Positions 1 to 8,153 of a stretch of DNA of 46,899 nt are shown piece by piece (within the stretch, counting starts at the first letter, position 1; every line of letters begins with the position of its first letter). The notes beneath the pieces were generated by a model. The model was not told where the DNA came from. It did no database searches and saw only the letters and a program-made list of their open reading frames with translations. The stretch lies in contig CAZXFL010000014.1 in the NCBI GenBank assembly GCA_964640385.1, positions 1 through 46,899 of the forward strand, read 5' to 3'. This DNA comes from JBBDIK01 sp964640385 (GTDB lineage Bacteria; Actinomycetota; UBA4738; JBBDHU01). Made by a program: the position numbers and the translations under genes.

Positions 1-56
1 TCCGCGAAGGCGGCCGCACCGTCGGCGCCGGCCGAGTCACCAAGATCACGAAGTAA
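1..56 (+). CDS. tuf: Elongation factor Tu, C-terminal end (partial)
   Basis: Only the last 17 codons and the TAA stop are inside the window. They read REGGRTVGAGRVTKITK, the hallmark end of domain 3 of EF-Tu, the GTPase that delivers aminoacyl-tRNA to the ribosome. The position just before rpsJ is the usual str-to-S10 junction in bacteria, and only 37 bases separate the two genes, so they are probably co-transcribed. The start and GTPase domain lie upstream of the window. Confidence 0.93.
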   Translation, partial: REGGRTVGAGRVTKITK

Positions 57-93
57 CCGAGCGAGCGAGAGAAGAGAGAGAAGAGGAAGCGAC

Positions 94-402
94 GTGGCGG
101 GCCCCAAGATCCGGATCAAGCTCCGCGCCTACGACCACCGCATGCTGGACACGGCGGCCCGCGACATCGTGGACCACGTGACCCGCACGGGTGCCAAGGT
201 CGTCGGTCCGGTCCCGCTGCCCACCGAGCGTTCCATCTACACGGTGATCCGCTCGCCGCACAAGGACAAGGACTCGCGCGAGCACTTCCAGATGCTGACG
301 CACAAACGCCTCATCGACATCGTGGACGCGACCTCCAAGACGGTCCAGGAGCTCCAGCGCCTGAACCTGTCGGCCGGGGTCGACATCGAGATCAAGCTAT
401 GA
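94..402 (+). CDS. rpsJ: 30S ribosomal protein S10
   Basis: This 102-residue protein matches S10 in length and sequence (IRIKLRAYDHRMLD near the start, SAGVDIEIKL at the end). S10 sits in the 30S head and, as NusE, also takes part in antitermination. The GTG start at 94 follows a purine-rich Shine-Dalgarno stretch (AGAGGAAG). It opens the S10 operon and its stop overlaps the rplC start in an ATGA, so the two are translationally coupled. No promoter was recognised in the 37 bases after tuf. Confidence 0.97.
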   Translation: MAGPKIRIKLRAYDHRMLDTAARDIVDHVTRTGAKVVGPVPLPTERSIYTVIRSPHKDKDSREHFQMLTHKRLIDIVDATSKTVQELQRLNLSAGVDIEIKL

Positions 403-1058
403 CAGACGTGAAAGGGATCCTCGGGGAAAAGCTGGGTATGACCCAGATCTTCGACGATACGCGCGCGGTCCCGGTGACCGTCATCAAGGCAGGGCCCTGT
501 TTCGTCGCGCAGGTCAAGACCCAGGAGACCGACGGCTACGAGGCTGTGCAGATCGCGTTCGGGGCCATCGAGGAGCGCAAGCTCACGAAGCCTGTCCAGG
601 GCCACTTCGCGAAGCACGGCGAGAAGCCCGGGCGTCACCTCGTCGAGCTGCGCACGGACGACGCGTCGAGCTACGAGCCCGGTCAGGAGATCAAGGCCGA
701 CGTGTTCCAAGCCGGCGAGCGGACAGACGTCGTCGGCGTCTCCAAGGGCAAGGGTTTCGCCGGTCCCATGAAGCGTCACGGGTTCTCCGGCCTCGGGGCG
801 AGTCACGGTGCCGAGAAGGTGCACCGTTCGCCCGGCGCGATCGGCGCGTGCGCGACGCCGTCCCGCGTGTTCAAGGGCATGAAGATGGCCGGTCATATGG
901 GCAACGAGCGCGTCACGATCCTGAACCTGGAGGTCGTCCAAGCCGACCCGGAGCGCAACCTGCTCCTGCTCAAGGGTGCGGTCCCCGGCCCCACGGGGAC
1001 CCTGGTGATGGTTCGGAGCGCCGCCAAGGCGCCCCTGAAGAAGGGGGGTGTCGCCTGA
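399..1058 (+). CDS. rplC: 50S ribosomal protein L3
   Basis: At 219 residues this is a full-length L3, one of the first proteins to bind 23S rRNA and a neighbour of the peptidyl-transferase centre. The conserved start (GILGEKLGMTQIFDD) and the central loop (GFAGPMKRHGFSGLGASHG, about residues 121-139) are visible. The start overlaps the rpsJ stop by four bases and the stop shares a base with the rplD ATG, as expected for a tightly coupled S10 operon. Confidence 0.97.
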   Translation: MTDVKGILGEKLGMTQIFDDTRAVPVTVIKAGPCFVAQVKTQETDGYEAVQIAFGAIEERKLTKPVQGHFAKHGEKPGRHLVELRTDDASSYEPGQEIKADVFQAGERTDVVGVSKGKGFAGPMKRHGFSGLGASHGAEKVHRSPGAIGACATPSRVFKGMKMAGHMGNERVTILNLEVVQADPERNLLLLKGAVPGPTGTLVMVRSAAKAPLKKGGVA

Positions 1059-1690
1059 TGGCCAAGGTCGCCATCGTCGACGCTGCCGGCAAGAGGGTCG
1101 GCGAGCGCGAACTACCCGCCGAGCTGTTCGAGGCGCCCATCAACGTTCCGCTGATGTACCAGGCGGTCGTGGCCGGCGCCGCCGCGATCCGCCGCGGAAC
1201 GCACTCGACGAAGACGCGCGCGCAGGTCTCGGGCGGGGGCCGCAAGCCCTGGCGCCAGAAAGGGACCGGCCGGGCCCGTCACGGCTCCACCCGGTCGCCG
1301 ATCTGGAGCGGCGGCGGCGTGGCCCACGGGCCGAAGCCGCAGGACCACTCCAAGCGCATGAACAAGAAGATGAGGCGCAGCGCCCTCCGCAGCGCGCTCT
1401 CCGACGCGCTGGCGTCCGAGAAGCTGGCGATCGTGAAGGACCTGACGTTCGACGCGCCGAAGTCCAAGGAGGCGCGCGCCGCGATCCAGGCGCTCGAGCT
1501 GCAGGGCAAGATCCTGCTGGTGCTTGCCGCGCCCGACGAGAACGTGGAGCTGTCGTTCCGTAACCTGCCTGACGTGCACGTGGCCTATGCGCCCAGCCTC
1601 GCGGTCTGGGAGCTCGTGAACGCCGACCGCGTCCTGCTGACCGGCTCCGCCCTGGACGTGCTCGAAGGCAAGGGCGGTGAGGCCGCATGA
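1058..1690 (+). CDS. rplD: 50S ribosomal protein L4
   Basis: The protein has 210 residues when started at the ATG that overlaps the rplC stop (TGATG), giving MAKVAIVDAAGKRVG. An in-frame opening upstream runs inside rplC and is not used. The long loop that lines the exit tunnel is recognisable (RRGTHSTKTRAQVSGGGRKPW, then RQKGTGRARHGS). L4 is needed for 50S assembly and in some bacteria represses its own operon; no such leader structure can be judged here because the operon start is outside or unclear. Confidence 0.96.
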   Translation: MAKVAIVDAAGKRVGERELPAELFEAPINVPLMYQAVVAGAAAIRRGTHSTKTRAQVSGGGRKPWRQKGTGRARHGSTRSPIWSGGGVAHGPKPQDHSKRMNKKMRRSALRSALSDALASEKLAIVKDLTFDAPKSKEARAAIQALELQGKILLVLAAPDENVELSFRNLPDVHVAYAPSLAVWELVNADRVLLTGSALDVLEGKGGEAA

Positions 1691-1974
1691 AGTCCCCGCG
1701 CGACGTCATCATCCGGCCGGTCGTGTCCGAGAAGTCCTACGCCGGGCTCGAGCAGAACCGCTACACGTTCCTTGTGAACAAGGGCGCGAACAAGACCGAG
1801 ATCAAGGAAGCCGTCCAGACCATCTGGAACGTCCAGGTCACCAGCGTGAACACGCAGAACCGCAAGGGCAAGGTCAAGCGGCGCCGGTACGTGAAGGGCA
1901 AGCGCCCCGATCAGAAGCGCGCCATCGTCACCCTCGCCGAGGGCGACGCGATCGAGATCTTCGAGGCCAAGTAG
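1687..1974 (+). CDS. rplW: 50S ribosomal protein L23
   Basis: This 95-residue protein is L23, which lies at the tunnel exit and docks trigger factor and SRP. It opens with the typical DVIIRPVVSEKSY and contains the basic loop NRKGKVKRRRYVKGKRPDQK (about residues 58-77). It overlaps the end of rplD by four bases and is followed directly by the rplB start with no gap. Confidence 0.96.
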   Translation: MKSPRDVIIRPVVSEKSYAGLEQNRYTFLVNKGANKTEIKEAVQTIWNVQVTSVNTQNRKGKVKRRRYVKGKRPDQKRAIVTLAEGDAIEIFEAK

Positions 1975-2805
1975 ATGGGTATCCGCAAGTACAAGCCGAC
2001 GACCCCCGGACGCCGCGGCGCCAGCGTGTCCACGTTCGAGGAGATCACGCGCGACAAGCCCGAGCGTTCGCTGGTCAAGAAGGGCCGCAAGCGCGCCGGC
2101 CGCAACCACCAAGGCCGCATCACCACGCGGCACCAGGGCGGCGGCACCAAGCGTCGGTACCGTGTCATCGACTTCCGGCGCGAGAAGGACGGTGTCCCTG
2201 CGAAGGTCGCGCACATCGAGTACGACCCGAATCGCAGCGCGCGGATCGCCCTGCTGCACTACGCGGACGGTGCCAAGCGGTACATCCTGGCCCCGCAGGG
2301 TATCGCCGTCGGCGACACACTGGTATCGGGCGAGGGCGCCGACATCCGTCCGGGGAACGCGCTGCCGCTGCGCAATATCCCAACCGGCACGGTCGTTCAC
2401 GCCGTCGAGCTGAAGCCGGGCGCCGGCGCCAAGATGGCCCGCTCGGCCGGGACCAGCGTGCAGCTCATGGCCAAGGAGGGGAAGTTCGCGACGGTGCGGC
2501 TGCCCTCCGGTGAGATGCGTTTGGTGTTCTCCACCTGCAAGGCCACCATCGGTGTCGTCGGCAATCCCGAGCACGAGCTGGTGCAGATCGGCAAGGCCGG
2601 CCGCAACCGCTGGAAGGGCAAGCGGCCGAGCGTTCGCGGCGTCGCGATGAACCCCGTCGACCACCCGCTGGGCGGCGGCGAGGGCAAGTCCTCCGGCGGC
2701 CGTCACCCGACGTCGCCGTGGGGCCAGAAGGAAGGCCGCACGCGCAAGAAGAACAAGGCGTCGAACAAGTACATCATCCGCCGGCGCGGGAAGGGGAGGG
2801 GCTAG
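1975..2805 (+). CDS. rplB: 50S ribosomal protein L2
   Basis: A 276-residue L2, the expected family length. L2 supports subunit joining and peptidyl-transferase activity. Conserved segments include GIRKYKPTTPGRRG at the start, RNHQGRITTRHQGGG near residue 45, and the C-terminal MNPVDHPLGGGEGKSSGGRH, which contains the invariant His of the GGGEG region. It begins at the base after the rplW stop, and its TAG stop overlaps the GTG of rpsS. Confidence 0.97.
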   Translation: MGIRKYKPTTPGRRGASVSTFEEITRDKPERSLVKKGRKRAGRNHQGRITTRHQGGGTKRRYRVIDFRREKDGVPAKVAHIEYDPNRSARIALLHYADGAKRYILAPQGIAVGDTLVSGEGADIRPGNALPLRNIPTGTVVHAVELKPGAGAKMARSAGTSVQLMAKEGKFATVRLPSGEMRLVFSTCKATIGVVGNPEHELVQIGKAGRNRWKGKRPSVRGVAMNPVDHPLGGGEGKSSGGRHPTSPWGQKEGRTRKKNKASNKYIIRRRGKGRG

Positions 2806-3086
2806 TGGCACGTTCGATCAAGAAGGGTCCGTTCGTCGACGAGCACCTCATGCGCAAGGTCGACGATGCCAACAAGCGAGGCGACAAGCGGGTCATCCAG
2901 ACGTGGTCCCGCCGGTCCACGATCATCCCGGACATGGTCGGGCACACGATCGCGGTGCACGACGGCCGCAAGCACATTCCGATCTACATCTCGGAGTCGA
3001 TGGTCGGCCACAAGCTCGGCGAGTTCGCGCCGACGCGGACGTTCCGGGCGCACGCCCGCAGCGAGAAGAGCACGACGGTCAGGTAG
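2805..3086 (+). CDS. rpsS: 30S ribosomal protein S19
   Basis: I start this gene at the GTG that overlaps the rplB stop, giving a 93-residue ARSIKKGPFVDEHL protein of normal S19 length; the longer opening upstream is inside rplB. S19 binds 16S rRNA in the 30S head near the A-site. The conserved GHTIAVHDGRKHIPIYI and HKLGEFAPTRTF stretches are present. It is part of the uninterrupted S10 operon. Confidence 0.96.
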   Translation: MARSIKKGPFVDEHLMRKVDDANKRGDKRVIQTWSRRSTIIPDMVGHTIAVHDGRKHIPIYISESMVGHKLGEFAPTRTFRAHARSEKSTTVR

Positions 3087-3090
3087 GGAT

Positions 3091-3447
3091 ATGGAAGCCA
3101 AGGCGACGGCGAAGTACGTGCGGATCAGCCCCCCGAAGATGCGGCGGGTGGCCGACCTGATCCGCGGCCAGCACGTGGAGGAGGCGCGGCGGATCCTGCG
3201 GTTCTCGCCGCTGGGCGCTACGGGCAACCTCGAGAAGGTGCTGAACTCCGCCATCTCCAACGCCGAACAGCAGCCGGGAACCATCGCCGAGAACCTGTTC
3301 GTCAAGGCCGCCTGGGTCGACGTGGGTCCGACGCTCAAGCGCTTCCGCCCGCGGGCCTACGGCCGGGCGACCACCATCCTCAAGCGAACCTGCCACGTCA
3401 CGCTGGTCGTGGCGCCGATCGGAGAGGAAGCCGCCAGTGGGGCATAA
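3091..3447 (+). CDS. rplV: 50S ribosomal protein L22
   Basis: Starting at the ATG four bases after rpsS gives a 118-residue L22, whose extended hairpin lines the exit tunnel. The family pattern AKYVRISPPKMRRVADLIRG is near the N-terminus and the C-terminal hairpin reads RPRAYGRATTILKRTCH. The last 11 bases overlap rpsC, so translation is probably coupled. Confidence 0.95.
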   Translation: MEAKATAKYVRISPPKMRRVADLIRGQHVEEARRILRFSPLGATGNLEKVLNSAISNAEQQPGTIAENLFVKAAWVDVGPTLKRFRPRAYGRATTILKRTCHVTLVVAPIGEEAASGA

Positions 3448-4402
3448 GGTCAATCCGTACGGGTTCCGCCTCGGGGTGATCTACCCCTGGAAGTCGAACT
3501 GGTACGCCCGCAAGGACTACGCGAACTCGGTGCACGAGGACGTGCTGATCCGCCAGTACATCCGGGGCAAGCTCTCGCGCGCCGGTATCTCATCGATCGA
3601 TATCGAGCGCAAGGGTGACCAGGTGTGGGTGTTCATCCGCACGGCCCGCCCGGGCATCGTCATCGGACGCAAGGGCGCCGAGGTCGAACGTATCCGTAAG
3701 GACGTCGAGCGCATCACGCAGAAGCGGGTCGACGTCAAGGTCGAGGACATGAACCAGGCCGCCAGCGAGTCGCGGCCCGAGACCGACGCCGCGCTCCTTG
3801 CGCAAGGCGTCTCGGAACAGCTGGCCGGCCGCGTCTCGTTCCGCCGGGCGATGCGCCGGGCGGTCCAGACGGCGATGCGGTCGGGTGCGCTCGGGGTCCG
3901 CGTCCAGTGCGGCGGGCGCCTCGGTGGCGCCGAGATGTCCCGTCGCGAGTGGTACCGCGAGGGCCGCGTCCCGCTGCACACGCTGCGCGCCAAGATCGAC
4001 TACGGCACGGCCGTAGCGAAGACGACGTTCGGCGTCATCGGCGTGAAGGTGTGGGTCTACCACGGCGATGAGATCCCGAAGACCGAGCAGGAAACCGAGC
4101 GGGCGCGCGCCCGCGCGCTGGCCGGGATGCCCGTCCAGGGTGCTGGCGGCGCATCGACCGGGGCGCTCATCACCGACGAGAAGGACCTCGTCGACGCGGT
4201 GGTCGAAGAGGCCACGGTCGTTGCGGCCGAGGCTGCCGAGGAGACCGCCGTCTCAGCCGAGCCGATGGCGTCTGCCGACGCCCCGGTTCCAGAGGTGCCT
4301 GCGGCCGCGGAGCCGGTGGTCAAGGCTGCGACCGACCCCGAGCCGCAACCGGCGCAGCCGGAAGCCGCGCCCGAAGCTACGCCCGAAGGCGGTGACGCCT
4401 GA
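3437..4402 (+). CDS. rpsC: 30S ribosomal protein S3 with long acidic/alanine-rich tail
   Basis: The first ~212 residues are a standard S3: N-terminal GHKVNPYGFRLGV, the KH domain with VIGRKGAEVERIRKDVE, and the C-terminal domain with RAMRRAVQTAMRSGALGVRV. S3 lies at the mRNA entry of the 30S subunit. Residues ~213-321 are an extra tail rich in Ala, Glu, Pro and Val, with no recognisable fold and probably disordered. Some actinobacterial S3 proteins carry tails, but this one makes up about a third of the protein. The start is a GTG inside rplV. Confidence 0.95.
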   Translation: MGHKVNPYGFRLGVIYPWKSNWYARKDYANSVHEDVLIRQYIRGKLSRAGISSIDIERKGDQVWVFIRTARPGIVIGRKGAEVERIRKDVERITQKRVDVKVEDMNQAASESRPETDAALLAQGVSEQLAGRVSFRRAMRRAVQTAMRSGALGVRVQCGGRLGGAEMSRREWYREGRVPLHTLRAKIDYGTAVAKTTFGVIGVKVWVYHGDEIPKTEQETERARARALAGMPVQGAGGASTGALITDEKDLVDAVVEEATVVAAEAAEETAVSAEPMASADAPVPEVPAAAEPVVKAATDPEPQPAQPEAAPEATPEGGDA

Positions 4403-4821
4403 TGCTCGCACCGAAGAAGATCAAGCACCGCAAGCAGCACCGCGGCCGGATGCGCGGCAGGGCGAAGGGCGGGACCGAGGTGCACTTCGGCGACTACGGC
4501 TTGCTGGCGCTCGAACCCGCGTGGATCAGCAACCGTCAGATCGAGTCGGCCCGTGTCGCGATCACGCGCCACATCCGCCGCGGCGGGAAGGTCTGGATCA
4601 ACATCTTCCCGGACAAGCCGGTGACCAAGAAGCCGGCCGAAACCCGGATGGGTTCGGGCAAGGGGAACCCCGAAGGGTGGGTCGCGGTCGTCAAGCCCGG
4701 ACGCGTGATGTTCGAGCTGTCCGGGGTGCCCGAGGACGTCGCGCGCGCGGCCATGCTGCGAGCCGCGCACAAGCTCCCGATCAAGTGCAAGTTCGTGACC
4801 CGTGTCGGAGGCAGTGAGTAG
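4402..4821 (+). CDS. rplP: 50S ribosomal protein L16
   Basis: A 139-residue L16, typical in length, that helps shape the A-site side of the peptidyl-transferase centre. It opens MLAPKKIKHRKQHRGRMRG and contains the conserved RKPAETRMGSGKG-like segment (KKPAETRMGSGKGNPEGWV, about residues 74-92). The start shares a base with the rpsC stop and the next gene, rpmC, begins immediately after its stop. Confidence 0.97.
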   Translation: MLAPKKIKHRKQHRGRMRGRAKGGTEVHFGDYGLLALEPAWISNRQIESARVAITRHIRRGGKVWINIFPDKPVTKKPAETRMGSGKGNPEGWVAVVKPGRVMFELSGVPEDVARAAMLRAAHKLPIKCKFVTRVGGSE

Positions 4822-5088
4822 ATGGCCAGGAACAAGGAACTTCGCGAGTTGCCGGACCTCGAGCTGCTGACGCAGCTCGAGTCGGGCAAGGAAGAGCTGT
4901 TCAACCTGCGCTTCCAGCTCGCGACGGGCCAACTCGACAACCCGGCCCGGATCAAGCAGGTGCGGCACGAGATCGCGCGCATCCTGACGGTGCTGCGTGA
5001 GCGCGAGATCGAGCTCGCCGAGGAGCTTGCGGCGGTCGGCGCCGATGCCTCCGGCGGCGAGACAGACGGCGAAGGGGCTGACGCATGA
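4822..5088 (+). CDS. rpmC: 50S ribosomal protein L29
   Basis: This 88-residue L29 is slightly longer than the usual 60-75 because of an acidic Gly/Ala/Asp-rich end. The core is clear: ELRELPDLELLTQLESGKEELFNLRFQ followed by the two-helix NPARIKQVRHEIARILTVL region. L29 sits at the tunnel exit beside L23. It overlaps rpsQ by four bases. Confidence 0.94.
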   Translation: MARNKELRELPDLELLTQLESGKEELFNLRFQLATGQLDNPARIKQVRHEIARILTVLREREIELAEELAAVGADASGGETDGEGADA

Positions 5089-5363
5089 GCGAGACCGAGA
5101 CGACGACCCAGGCCAGAGGCGCGCGCAAGGTGCGACAAGGGCTGGTCGTGGCCGACAAGATGGACAAGACCGTGCTCATCCGGGTGGAGCAGAAGAAGCG
5201 CCACCCGGTCTACGGCAAGATCGTGCGGCGCAACTCGAAGCTGGCGGCGCACGACGAGACCAACGACGCGCACGTGGGCGATACCGTCCGCGTGATGGAA
5301 ACGCGCCCCCTGTCCAAGACCAAGCGGTGGCGGGTCATCGAGATCGTGGAGCGGGCCAAGTGA
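5085..5363 (+). CDS. rpsQ: 30S ribosomal protein S17
   Basis: A 92-residue S17, an OB-fold protein that binds helix 11 of 16S rRNA early in assembly. The conserved QGLVVADKMDKTVLIRVE and RRNSKLAAHDETNDAHVGD stretches are present. About a dozen N-terminal residues (SETETTTQARGARK) form a short unstructured lead. Its TGA overlaps the GTG of rplN. Confidence 0.96.
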   Translation: MSETETTTQARGARKVRQGLVVADKMDKTVLIRVEQKKRHPVYGKIVRRNSKLAAHDETNDAHVGDTVRVMETRPLSKTKRWRVIEIVERAK

Positions 5364-5728
5364 TCCAACAAGAAACGCGCTGCAAGGTGGCGGACAACTC
5401 GGGTGCCCGAGAGGTCCTCTGCATCCGCGTGCTCGGTGGTTCCGGTCGCCGGTACGCGGGCATCGGCGATGTCATCGTCGGCTCCGTCAAGGACGCCTTG
5501 CCGGGTGCCGGGGTCAAGAAGGGCGAGGTCGTGAAGGCCGTCGTCGTGCGCACCGCGAAGGAGCGTCGCCGGCCCGACGGGTCTTACATCCGCTTCGACG
5601 ACAACGCGGTCGTGCTGATCAACGAGCAGCGCAACCCGCGCGGGACGCGCATCTTCGGACCGGTGGCTCGCGAGTTGCGCGACAAGCGGTTCATGAAGAT
5701 CATCTCGCTCGCCCCGGAGGTGCTCTAG
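5360..5728 (+). CDS. rplN: 50S ribosomal protein L14
   Basis: The start is the GTG that overlaps the rpsQ stop, giving a 122-residue protein beginning IQQETRCKVADNSGA, the normal L14 N-terminus; longer readings upstream lie inside rpmC and rpsQ. L14 lies at the subunit interface and binds silencing factor RsfS in many bacteria. The conserved RRPDGSYIRFDDNAVVLIN is seen. rplX starts at the next base after its stop. Confidence 0.96.
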   Translation: MIQQETRCKVADNSGAREVLCIRVLGGSGRRYAGIGDVIVGSVKDALPGAGVKKGEVVKAVVVRTAKERRRPDGSYIRFDDNAVVLINEQRNPRGTRIFGPVARELRDKRFMKIISLAPEVL

Positions 5729-6064
5729 ATGACCAGGGGCATCAAGAAGGACGACCAGGTGATGGTGATCGCCGGTAAGGACAAGGGCCACGTCGGCCGC
5801 GTCATCAACGTGCAGCCGGACAAGGGGCGGGTCATGGTCGACGGTGCCGGTCGCGCCAAGCGGCACGAGCGCGTCGGCGGCAAGCGTGCCAAGGGCAGCG
5901 GGCAGCAGATCCAGCAGGGCGGCATCATGGACATCGAGCTGTTCATCGACATCTCGAACGTCCAGCTCGTCTGCGTGTCGTGCGGCAAGCCGACCCGGAT
6001 CGGGCATGAGGGCGAGGGCAAGGAGCGTTCGCGCATCTGCCGGAAGTGCGGGGCGTCGATATGA
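5729..6064 (+). CDS. rplX: 50S ribosomal protein L24
   Basis: A 111-residue L24, an assembly initiator with an N-terminal KOW motif (DQVMVIAGKDKGHVGRVI, about residues 9-26). The C-terminus keeps a four-Cys zinc ribbon (CVSC near residue 79, then CRKC near residue 105), as in many Gram-positive L24 proteins. Its stop overlaps the rplE ATG. Confidence 0.96.
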   Translation: MTRGIKKDDQVMVIAGKDKGHVGRVINVQPDKGRVMVDGAGRAKRHERVGGKRAKGSGQQIQQGGIMDIELFIDISNVQLVCVSCGKPTRIGHEGEGKERSRICRKCGASI

Positions 6065-6642
6065 GCGTGACCCCTACCCCTCGCCTGCGTGACCGGTATC
6101 GCGCCGAGATCCGTCCGGCGCTCCTCGCCGAGGGTGGCTACCACAACCTCATGGAGGTGCCCGGTCTGGACAAGATCGTGGTGAACATGGGTGTCGGCGA
6201 CGCGATCAAGGACGGCAAGGCGCTCGACGCAGCCATCGACGACATGACCGTGATCACCGGCCAGAAGCCGCTGATCACTCGGGCGCGGAAGTCCATCGCG
6301 GGGTTCAAGCTCCGTGAGGGGCAGGCGATCGGGGCGAAGGTCACCCTGCGCGGTCCGCGCATGTGGGAGTTCCTGGACCGGTTGGTGACGATCGCGTTGC
6401 CGCGGATCCGCGACTTCCGCGGGCTCTCGCTGCGGGCGTTCGACGGGCGGGGCAACTACACCATCGGGGTGACCGAACAGCTGATCTTCCCCGAGATCGA
6501 CTATGACAGGGTCGCGCAGGTGCGAGGGATGGACATCACGATCGTGACGACGGCGACGAACGACGAGCAGGGCGCGTCCCTGCTGCGCGCGCTCGGAGTG
6601 CCGTTGAAGGAGCAGCGCGAAGCGGCCGAGGCCGCGGTCTGA
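6061..6642 (+). CDS. rplE: 50S ribosomal protein L5
   Basis: I start at the ATG overlapping the rplX stop (ATGA), giving 193 residues; a GTG-like opening 15 bases upstream lies inside rplX. L5 binds 5S rRNA and forms bridges to the 30S head. The conserved GLDKIVVNMGVGDAIKD, TGQKPLITRARKSIAGFKLR and IGVTEQLIFPEIDYD segments are present. The small rpsZ gene follows after ten bases with its own GAAGGAG ribosome-binding site. Confidence 0.96.
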   Translation: MSVTPTPRLRDRYRAEIRPALLAEGGYHNLMEVPGLDKIVVNMGVGDAIKDGKALDAAIDDMTVITGQKPLITRARKSIAGFKLREGQAIGAKVTLRGPRMWEFLDRLVTIALPRIRDFRGLSLRAFDGRGNYTIGVTEQLIFPEIDYDRVAQVRGMDITIVTTATNDEQGASLLRALGVPLKEQREAAEAAV

Positions 6643-6652
6643 AGGAGCAGAG

Positions 6653-6838
6653 ATGGCGAAGAAGGCGTTAGTCAACAAGCAGCAGGGCAAGCCGAAGTTC
6701 GGCGTCCAGGCCTACACGCGCTGCGCGCGGTGCGGCCGGGCGCGAGCGGTGTTGCGCAAGTTCATGCTGTGCCGGATCTGTTTCCGTGAGCTGGCGCACG
6801 CCGGCGAGCTGCCGGGGGTGACGAAAGCGTCATGGTGA
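6653..6838 (+). CDS. rpsZ: 30S ribosomal protein S14, zinc-binding type
   Basis: At 61 residues this is the short, zinc-dependent S14 (type Z). The zinc ligands are visible as CARC (about residues 23-26) and CRIC (about 39-42). Many actinobacteria carry a second, Cys-free S14 that replaces it when zinc is scarce; none is in this window. It is preceded by a good GGAG site and its stop overlaps the rpsH start. Confidence 0.96.
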   Translation: MAKKALVNKQQGKPKFGVQAYTRCARCGRARAVLRKFMLCRICFRELAHAGELPGVTKASW

Positions 6839-7245
6839 TGGTGCGGACGAACGTCACGGACCCGGTCGCGGACCTGATCACCAGGATCCGCAACGCGAAC
6901 CTGGCCTACAAGGAGGACACGATCGCCGCTGCCTCCAAGCTGAACGACGCGATCCTGGCCATCCTGCGCGCGGAGGGCTACATCGCCTCGTTCGAGCGCG
7001 AGGGCGAGGGCGTCGAGCAGGGTATCCGCATCCGCCTCAAGTACGGCAAGGACCGTGAGCGGACGATCACGGGCCTGCGCCGCATCTCCAAGCCGGGCCG
7101 TCGGATGTACGCGAAGCGGGGCAAGTTGCCCCGGGTCTTGGGCGGTCTCGGCATCGCCCTCATCTCGACGTCGCAAGGCGTGATGACCGACCGCGAGGCA
7201 TCGCGCAAGGGCATCGGCGGCGAAGTCCTGGCCTACGTCTGGTAA
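6838..7245 (+). CDS. rpsH: 30S ribosomal protein S8
   Basis: S8 binds the central domain of 16S rRNA and, in E. coli, represses the spc operon. Conserved parts are TDPVADLITRIRNAN at the N-terminus and the end GIGGEVLAYVW. I chose the ATG that overlaps the rpsZ stop by one base (TGATG), giving 135 residues, because this junction is used repeatedly in this cluster; an ATG six bases upstream is also possible. Confidence 0.95.
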   Translation: MVRTNVTDPVADLITRIRNANLAYKEDTIAAASKLNDAILAILRAEGYIASFEREGEGVEQGIRIRLKYGKDRERTITGLRRISKPGRRMYAKRGKLPRVLGGLGIALISTSQGVMTDREASRKGIGGEVLAYVW

Positions 7246-7257
7246 CGAGAGGGAGTC

Positions 7258-7803
7258 ATGAGTCGGATCGGTAAACAGCCCATCGAGACCCCCAGCGGGG
7301 TCGAGATCACGATCAGCGGGTCGACCGTCGTCGTGAAGGGTCCGCGTGGGGAGCTGCGGCAAACGTTCAACCCCGAGATGAAGATCGTGCAGGAGGATGG
7401 TGCGGTCCGCGTCGAGCGCCCGAACGACGAGGCGTTCTACCGGGGACTGCACGGCCTGACCCGCAGCCTGATCGCCAACATGATGGAGGGCGTGACCAAG
7501 GGGTACGAGAAGAACCTGGATATCGTCGGCGTCGGATACCGGGCGTCCCTGAAGGGCAAGGACCTCGAGCTCCAGGTGGGATACTCGCACCCGGTCCTCG
7601 TTGCGGCGCCCGAGGGTGTCGAGTTCGAGGTTCCTCAGCCGACCCGCATCACCATCCGCGGGAACGACAAGCAGGCGGTCGGTGAGATCGCCGCGAACGT
7701 CCGCAAGGTGCGCAAGCCCGAGCCCTACAAGGGCAAGGGCATCCGCTACGAAGGCGAATACGTACGCAAGAAGGCGGGCAAGGCAGCGAAGGCGACGGTA
7801 TGA
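7258..7803 (+). CDS. rplF: 50S ribosomal protein L6
   Basis: A 181-residue L6, made of two similar RNA-binding domains near the sarcin-ricin loop. The start SRIGKQPIETPSGVEI and the C-terminal RKPEPYKGKGIRYEGEYV are diagnostic. The ATG follows a GAGAGGGAG site. The stop overlaps rplR by four bases. Confidence 0.97.
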   Translation: MSRIGKQPIETPSGVEITISGSTVVVKGPRGELRQTFNPEMKIVQEDGAVRVERPNDEAFYRGLHGLTRSLIANMMEGVTKGYEKNLDIVGVGYRASLKGKDLELQVGYSHPVLVAAPEGVEFEVPQPTRITIRGNDKQAVGEIAANVRKVRKPEPYKGKGIRYEGEYVRKKAGKAAKATV

Positions 7804-8153
7804 CGGACACCAGGCAGAAACACGAGGCGAGGCGGCGCCGACATCGGCGGGTCCGCAAGAAGGTCGGCGGGACCGCGGAGCGGCCGCGCCTGGCCGTGTT
7901 CCGCTCGAACCGGCACGTCTATGCGCAGCTGATCGACGACGTGCAGGCGCGCACGCTGGCGTCGGCGTCCGACCGCGAGACCGAGTCCGCCGGCGACAAG
8001 ACCGAGCGCGCGACCGCCGTCGGCAAGCTGATCGCGGAGCGCGCGAAAGCGGCCGGTGTGTCGGCGGTCGTGTTCGACCGTGGCGGCCGTCAGTACCACG
8101 GCCGCGTCGCGGCCGTCGCCCAAGGTGCCATCGAGGGAGGCCTGAAGATCTGA
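7800..8153 (+). CDS. rplR: 50S ribosomal protein L18
   Basis: This 117-residue L18 carries 5S rRNA into the 50S subunit. The basic N-terminal tail (KHEARRRRHRRVRKK) and the conserved RPRLAVFRSNRHVYAQLIDD and VVFDRGGRQYHGRVAA segments are clear. It overlaps rplF by four bases and shares one base with the rpsE start. Confidence 0.96.
   Translation: MTDTRQKHEARRRRHRRVRKKVGGTAERPRLAVFRSNRHVYAQLIDDVQARTLASASDRETESAGDKTERATAVGKLIAERAKAAGVSAVVFDRGGRQYHGRVAAVAQGAIEGGLKI

Noticed and set aside
848..1057. Upstream extension of rplD
   Set aside because: It overlaps rplC in another frame and does not resemble L4; the TGATG start gives the correct N-terminus.
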